Source: Fomes fomentarius
Taxonomy: Eukaryota; Basidiomycota; Agaricomycetes; Polyporales; Polyporaceae
Direction of reading: 5' to 3'
Assembly: GCA_022606135.1 (NCBI GenBank)
Contig: JABYQN010000003.1
Span: forward strand, 3,437,535-3,501,534
Length of the DNA stretch: 64,000 nucleotides
In this document: positions 57,683 to 64,000 of the stretch, piece after piece
How the letters are laid out: every line of letters begins with the position of its first letter
Position numbering within the stretch: the first letter of the stretch is position 1
Position numbers and translations under genes: made by a program
The notes under the pieces: model-generated
Database searches by the model: none
What the model was told of the DNA's origin: nothing
What the model saw: the letters and a program-made list of their open reading frames with translations, nothing else

Positions 57683-59469
57683 CTACCACATTGTGGCCCA
57701 CTTCTGCAAAAGCTCAACGCCTGTACGCCACCTCTCTTCTCCAGTTTCAAGCTTCTCACCATCAGACTTGAACTGTTTCTGTGTGCGCATTCCACAGCGG
57801 TGGTAGCGGCACAGTCCACCTGCAGTGTACTGGCACATGGACATGCGCGTCTCACCATCGTCAAGGGGGGTGTTGGAGTGGGTTATGACCGCCAACATGA
57901 TCAAATATGTGGTGTATGGAGGAACCTGAATGAGGAGCTTGAGCTCATCCAGCTTGACCTTGGCGCTCCTTGTAGGGTCGAATTGGCCAAAGACTGTCAC
58001 TGCACACAGGCCAAAGGGTAGGTTCAGGTGGTCACGATGTGGTGTGGCCACGGTGCATGGGCCAAGGTTGACCGTCGCACCTGCAAATACGTTGTTGTCA
58101 AAATTATGCTGTAGAGTGCGATCGTGTGTGCATATGGCATCCAGCGTGCGTCCATAATAATCATGAACCGCAGGGGCATATATTTGCAAGCACGCTATAC
58201 TTCAGTTAGCCTCAAGACACACAGAATGAATGCTGCAGCTCACATGATGCAAAGTTCACCACGCGCTTGACAGAGCGTGACTTCAGCAGTTTCTTGATCA
58301 CTCGCCCCTCGCGTCTGTTCCTCGGAGCGAGGTTTGTTGGCTTCTGTATGCATGATAAGCACCACAACGGCTAACGAAAGGTTCAACAGGCCTACCGTTT
58401 GACCACATCCCATGGACAGTGCAGTAGTTAGCGTGGCGAAGGTTCCACGACGGTGCAGTTCATGCCCGTCCAGATAACATTCCTGCCTTGCACTATGCAT
58501 GTGTGCCTCAACGTTCTTGCAAGCCTGCACCCACCCTTTGCGAGGACCAGCAAGTAGTGCTCCAACAAAACGTCCATTCCGATCGAGGATGACGACAGTT
58601 TTCCTGGTAAATTGATATCAGTCCTGCCCAAACCACAACGATGAAATACTCACCGTCCATCCCAAGCAACCTCCCTGTCATCGCTTGCCTTCGGAGCTGG
58701 TAAAGCAGAGTAGCCAAAGCCTGCGTATGTCCGTGGCTCTTGTACCAGGCAGTAGTCCACATCCAAGGCAACGCCCTAGGCAACGCCCTCCTGCGCTCGG
58801 GCCAAGGCTACCTTCTTCGGCTCACGGCAAGGCACATATGCAGCCTTCTCCTCGTTTTGAGACAACAGCTCCTGCCGATGAGCCATTTCCTCTGCCTCCC
58901 ACCGTAGTCGGCGCTGCTTATGTGAGTACTTCTTATTCCTCTTCTTCCCCTGGGAGCGTGCTTGTGGGCGTCGGTGGAGGTAGGACGTTGGCGGGCATCC
59001 GGTAATTGCTCGACCAACTGCTGACTAACGAACAACGATCTTCGTCCTGAGAACAGCCCTCTTCCCGTATACCCATGCCAAAGTTTTGCTGTTCCATGGT
59101 GGAGTCAGCCTGGGGTAGAGGTAGCGGAGCATCATCGTCCAAAGCCCCGGTGGCGACTGCTGATTCATGCTCGAGATGAGCACGGCGGCTGAGCACGTCG
59201 AAATCGAGGGCGACAGGGGCAACCACAGGATCCCCCATCTCGCACGGTGAGAACCCTTGACCATTGCGCAACTACGCAAAGTTAGTGTTGGATCTGATGC
59301 ACTATTGCATACACATACCCTACGCAACCGCTCTTGCACCGCTTTGAACAGTGCCTAGATTTGTACGGCCATCAGCATAATGTCTCATCAGGTCTGGACC
59401 AGTCGTTGGTATGCAATCACCAAGGTCGAGTTCGACATACTAACGCTGGGACTCTGAAGCACTCACCAT
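57683..59469 (-). pseudogene. Fungal TET/JBP-like dioxygenase family member, right copy
   Basis: Mirror of 18636-20422, with the same frame change and the same stop in the 12 bp duplication; one substitution gives GMGIREEG for GMGVREEG. HRDH and the second His are kept. Confidence 0.6.
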
Positions 59470-59529
59470 TTGTATGTCGAGGGGCTTGCGAAACAGCTGA
59501 GCGAAAGCGAGAGGAAGGGTTGAGAGCGA

Positions 59530-60065
59530 GAGGAAGGGTGCTGCGCAGGCGGTCACTCTATGGGAAGCAGGCCATAGCTGACACTCTGTCGTGCCATACC
59601 GGCACGGGCCCGCCCTCCTTCAACGACTCGTTCAGCCCGGATAGGTGGCAATCAACGCCCTGGTCGTCAGCAGCCCACGCCGCATATCGCAGATGGCGCA
59701 CGACAGCCTTGAAGGATTATAGTCTTGCGTGCCGGATGTCCTGGTCCGCAGGGCGGAAGGCGTGTGAGGTTGAGGACGAGGCGTACTCGCTCCACCATCT
59801 AAGTATGGCGAGGGCAAGCATGCATTCATTCGTCGACAAGAGGGATCGTCAAGAAGTCTCCAGACCAAAGCATCCTCGCATGGGGCCGCACACTGCAAGT
59901 CTACAGCCGTGGCCGATTCGTCGAAATCGCGCAGGAGCATGATTACGAGCCCCAGTCGCATCTCGAGACGCTGCTCGCGCCTTCACCCGCCTGTTTCGCG
60001 TCCTGCGGGAACATAAGCCCCATCTCGCAATTGCTGATGGTTCTGCGCTTTCGCAGACTGCAGTC
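59530..60065 (+). pseudogene. HET-domain fragment, right copy
   Basis: Mirror of 18040-18575 with the same frame change after EVEDEAYSLHHL. Confidence 0.7.
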
Positions 60066-60270
60066 ATCATCAGGCCTGAAAAGTGTGTGGGCACTCGAAC
60101 ACCCACGGCGTCTTGGTTTGGACCCTATATATATATATTTGGACCCTCACTAGGCCTGTCATTGTAACACACAAACGCGGTATGACAGGGAGTGACACAA
60201 GGTACATCAGCAGTCCTTAACTTAAAACGTAGTGCATCAATGAAAACGAAGAGCTTCTTCCAGATGCCCC

Positions 60271-61902
60271 TCAGTCATGGGTATACGGTGGTGGCCAGAC
60301 CTCTTCTCCGGGGATTCGTACCCCAGAATCGACGGCCAGCTCCCCGGGCTGGTCGTCATGCCTGTGCTGCCGCGATGAGCCTTCCTCGAGGGCTGGGTCT
60401 TGAGCGTGCGCCAGCTCCGTCTCATCGTGCGTCATCCGCGCTTCCACGGTTTTCGGCACTCGACGCGATTCCGAGGCCGAAGGGACGACAGATGAGTTCG
60501 CTGACGGGGCTGTCGAGGCCACCTTGGACGTCGCTGCCGTGCTCTCCGGTCCCGGGCGGGTAGATGCGATTGCGCCGGGCCCCGAGGGACCGAGGAGGCC
60601 ATGTTGGTCGACATGGGGGAGAACGCACCGTCCCGCACACTCTGGCCCAGATTACGCACACTCTTTTCGTGCACGGAAGCGGGTAAGAAAGCCGGAGCTG
60701 CTGTGGGCATCGGTGTCGGCAGCATGTAGGGCGATGGTGCCCATACGATACTACTGTGTCCACCGTCCCGCATGACACCGAATGCACCGGTAGTGGCCGC
60801 TGCGGTACCTAGGACCAGATTGGTGGACGCCATGTTGGATGGCGGCGACATCAACACGTTACTTCCGCCTCCATGTTTCCATCCATGAGTGTTTATGTAG
60901 AGGCGTTAGTCATGTACGGCGTTGGCCAGGATAGAGCTCGTACCTTCGTCACCGTTGTAAACGTTGTGAGATAAGCTTGCACCAGTAGCCCGCCGCTGGC
61001 GCCGAAGTTTACAATAGATCAACATAAATATCGCGGCGAGCAACGCGGCCCCTCCGATCGCTCCTCCTACGATGACTGCAGTATAGCTGGGCTTCGCCGA
61101 CGTGGTGTCGGACTGCTGACCACCCGAAGCGAATGACGAAGGCGCAGAAGACGTGGATGAGGCCGAAAGTGTAGACGAGAATGAGTTCGAAGGTGTAGAA
61201 GGGTCAGATGAAATCGTCATAGAGGACGCAGAGGGGGCAGATGATATCGTCGTAGAGGACGCAGAAAATGGAGTCGAAGATGCAGAGGAGCTGGATGGAG
61301 TGGAAAGTGCAGTTGAAGTCGATCTGGAGTGCGAAGCCGAGTCGGACGGGGTAGGTGTTGAACTCAGCGTGATAGCAGGCAGGTAGGCGATGTAGTCCAG
61401 CCCAAACACGTTCGGCTTCGTGCCGTTAACGTTCGTGATCGTCAGCTGGTGCTCTCCGGAGGGAAGGTCGTCCGAGGTGAAGTACGTCTGGTTCGAGATG
61501 CGAAAACCCGGCTCGATAATTGGCGCAGTGAACGTGCCCATGGTGTGATCGTCAATGTCGTACTGTGAGGTCGGTATGCCCTGTACATCCCATGAGCCCA
61601 TCGACCCCGCGACCATTACTCGTGTGCCTACCACAATAGCGACGAAACGAGTATGGTGAGCTGTTGAAAGTTGCCAATGTGGATTTTGATACTTACCTGT
61701 AAACCTGAACGTTCATCCCCGCGTTCGTAGCTCCATGTCTAGTCCCATCGAGCAGCCCACCGACGTCAGTGTTGGCCTGCCAGCCCGACGAGTACTGAAT
61801 ACTTGGATCGGCATCATCCACGATCACCCAAGCGGGTGCGTCGGCCCTTGCTTGAACCATTGGACCAGATGCAGAGTCTGAGGAAAGAATCAAAGAGTAC
61901 AT
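60271..61902 (-). CDS. Ser/Thr-rich single-pass membrane protein, right copy
   Basis: Mirror of 16203-17834, with the same membrane helix, PPPYTHD tail, out-of-phase intron and in-frame TAA. Substitutions change VRNPGQ to VRNLGQ and RQPHQ to RQPRQ in one or another frame of the tail region. Confidence 0.65.
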
Positions 61903-62511
61903 ATGGAAAGTGGGGATCCTCGAAGGCGAGAGAGAAAGCCTTGCGAAGGTGGAGACACAAAGCGGTCAGAATAAAACGTCCAAGTCTTGGATCAGCACAC
62001 CCCCTCCTGGCTCCCGCTGAATACAAATTTCCAAACGCAATCGGGCGTATATTCATATTACGCCAACCAGGTGCTGATGGGCGACGTATCGAACCAAGTG
62101 GTTTGCAAGATTCTGGGATTAGAAAGTTACTTACTATAGTCATTCGGATGGCATCCATCAAGGTTCTACTTGCGAGTACAACGCAGGGGCGGCTTTACGT
62201 ATGGGTCTCGGATGATACCACTCTTGAGCGGGCCGGCGTGCACAGGCGTGTATGCGGCAAGAGCGAGGCGACAGTCCGTGGCAGAGGGGCAGAGACTCCG
62301 CAGTGAGAACTGGGTCAAATGCTGTATTCGACGCTGTGCCAATTTCATTTTTGAGGAGGTCAGGACTGATTATGACTGATAGCCCGCGCGCGTGTACAGA
62401 GGATCTCCATAGCAATGTGAATGATGTTACACAGTTATCCAGGCAATCATCAGCAGTTCAAGCAATCGGACATGCAACGCACGGCTATCTTATCTTTGAC
62501 TCCCCTCAGGT

Positions 62512-64000
62512 TCACAGCCCCCGAACGCAATCAGCTTCACGTTCATATACTCGTCAATACCATGCGGGCCACCTTCCCGACCTGGATACCACAAATCAGC
62601 AGTCACTCAGCCTCGCGATGAACCGGCGCACTCACCCATCCCACTCTGCTTGACCCCTCCAAACGGAATAGCAGCCTGACTGGTTATGCCCGTGTTCGTG
62701 CCCACCATGCCCACCTCCAGCGCCTCCGCAACGCGCCACACGCGTCCCACATCGCGCGGATAGAAGTGCCCGGCCAGGCCTACAAGGGCATCGTTCGCCA
62801 ACTTAATGACCTCCTCTTCAGTCTCGAAGCGTGTAAGCGCCGCGAGCAGGCCAAAGGTCTCTTCCTTGTTCACCAGGGCGTTCGGGGCACGTCCGAGAGC
62901 ACAGTCAGGGCAAAGAACGAGCCCGCGCCTGGGATGCGCTTCCCGCCCAGGAGAACCTGCGCGCCTTGTGCAACGGCGTCTTCTACGTGGTGCTGGACTT
63001 TCTCGACTGCCTTCTCATGGATCAATGGTCCGTGCGTCCTGATGAATTCTGTGAATGTGATATCGACAGGACAGGAGAGCGCGTGGAATGGACTGATGTG
63101 TCCTTGTCGAGGCCGTTGCCAACCTTGAACGCGGCAACCTTCTCAGCGAGACGAGAGGCGAACTCCGCGTAGATAGATGACTGCACGTAGATACGGTGTG
63201 CGCACACGCAGGTCTGTCCGGTGCCACGGAATTTGCATGTGATGGCGCTGAGGCACTGTAAGTAAGCCGTTTCGAGGAGACAACGTATCTCGACGAACCT
63301 GCAACGGCTGCATTGATGTCAGCGTCATCGAAGACGATGAACGGTGCATTTCCACAGCTTCGATAGAGACCTGCATGCAAGATGAATGCATTGGACGGGA
63401 CCAAGGGAATCCATGACGTACTTCTTCAACGTGCTTGACGCAAGTCCATATAACAACTTCGCGACTGGCGTGCTCCCGTAAACGACACCTTTTTACCACG
63501 TTGTTCTCGCACAACTCCCGTCGACTTCAACCACGTTCGCCTGCGTCGTTACAACATTGATGACGCCTGGAGGCACGCCAGCGCGGTTTGCCAGCTGCGC
63601 GCCGGAAGGTGTGAATGAGCGGTCAGATGAGAATCGACTTTGAACAGTCTACGTACCTCCACAAGCCGAGCGGAGAAGGGAGTCTCTGGTGGAGGTTTGA
63701 TGACTGCCGTACATCCTCGGCAAGGGCGGCAAGTTCCGGGTGATCATCGCTGACGGGAGGTTCCATGGTGTCAGGATTGACCTGCAAACAGTATGACGTC
63801 AGATAGTGCGAGGGTCTTGCGTGGAGGACATACGCGACACCTGACGGCGCGAGTTCAGCTCATAGTACTAGAGAAGAAACAGCAAGGGTACCAATCGGCT
63901 GCTTCACGACAACATTACGGATATTCGTGATTGCGGACGGAATCACCTCTGATAACAATGAGAATTGTAGCAGTGCAGAGGTGATAACAGTATCAACGTA
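62512..64000 (-). pseudogene. SSADH, right copy: truncated by window end and frame-broken
   Basis: Mirror of the SSADH exons from about 14.1 kb to 15594. At least seven 1 bp deletions relative to the left copy fall in homopolymers or doubled bases, including five C instead of six near the stop, one in the codons before NKEETFG, and two around KKVSFTGS. They would abolish the enzyme if real. Their type and their clustering toward the window end suggest uncorrected sequencing errors rather than mutation. Confidence 0.85.

Larger units (their letters stand above)
46941..64000 (-). repeat. Right arm of the giant inverted repeat, running off the window end
   Basis: Reverse complement of 14.1-31157. 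Homology is evident up to about 63984; the last 15-20 bases align poorly with the left arm intron near 14090. In the last 1.5 kb this arm shows several extra 1 bp homopolymer deletions relative to the left arm (for example five A instead of six near 63495, GGG instead of GGGG just beside it), breaking the SSADH frame. Confidence 0.98.

Overview
The window looks like nuclear DNA of a filamentous basidiomycete, most likely an Agaricomycete. Short exons are split by many 45-70 bp GT-AG introns, some exons are only a few bases long, and the families present (HET domain, fungal TET/JBP-like oxygenases, CBM21 PP1 regulators, LamA/LamB, exo-acting GH28) are typical of these fungi. Almost no gene is a single open frame, so all gene ends below are my own exon reading and are approximate.

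Layout. (1) 1-14.1 kb is a single-copy, repeat-rich flank with gene remnants: a fragment of a repeated protein family (1.2 kb), three diverged tandem units with a (GGAGGGC)8 minisatellite (4.4-5.8 kb), a polysaccharide deacetylase-like gene (7.1-8.6 kb, minus), the first exon of an APC-type permease (9.2 kb), an unknown AT-hook protein (9.4-11.6 kb, minus) and three exons of a Derlin (12.8-13.1 kb). (2) 14.1-31.16 kb and (3) 46.94-64.0 kb are the two arms of a near-identical inverted repeat of at least 17 kb; position x pairs with about 78,098-78,105 minus x. Each arm carries succinate-semialdehyde dehydrogenase (SSADH; its first exons lie outside the left arm), a Ser-rich membrane protein, a HET fragment, a TET/JBP-like gene, an ICMT-like methyltransferase, unrecognised and Rad60-like stretches, the divergent pair lamB/lamA, and a 750 bp foldback element at the inner edge. 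(4) The 15.8 kb spacer between the arms holds an unknown minus gene, a zinc-finger protein with a helicase-associated N-terminal-like region, a CBM21 phosphatase regulator, an O-methyltransferase remnant, an intact member of the repeated family seen at 1.2 kb, a Nup84/Nup107 remnant and a GH28 gene whose 5' half is cut off at the arm boundary.

Biology. lamB (LamB/YcsF, PxpA-type) and lamA (biotin carboxylase plus PxpC- and PxpB-like domains) are divergently transcribed from a 271 bp gap with four GATA-factor sites, the arrangement known for the lactam-utilisation genes of Aspergillus nidulans. SSADH, the last step of 2-pyrrolidinone/GABA breakdown, is about 11 kb away. lamA carries four in-frame stop codons shared by both arms, lacks part of the carboxylase domain and has no visible biotinyl domain, so the pathway is probably dead at this locus. 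The two arms differ by a few substitutions and many 1 bp homopolymer indels. The palindrome may therefore be a very recent inverted duplication, or two haplotypes joined head to head in assembly; the sequence alone cannot decide.
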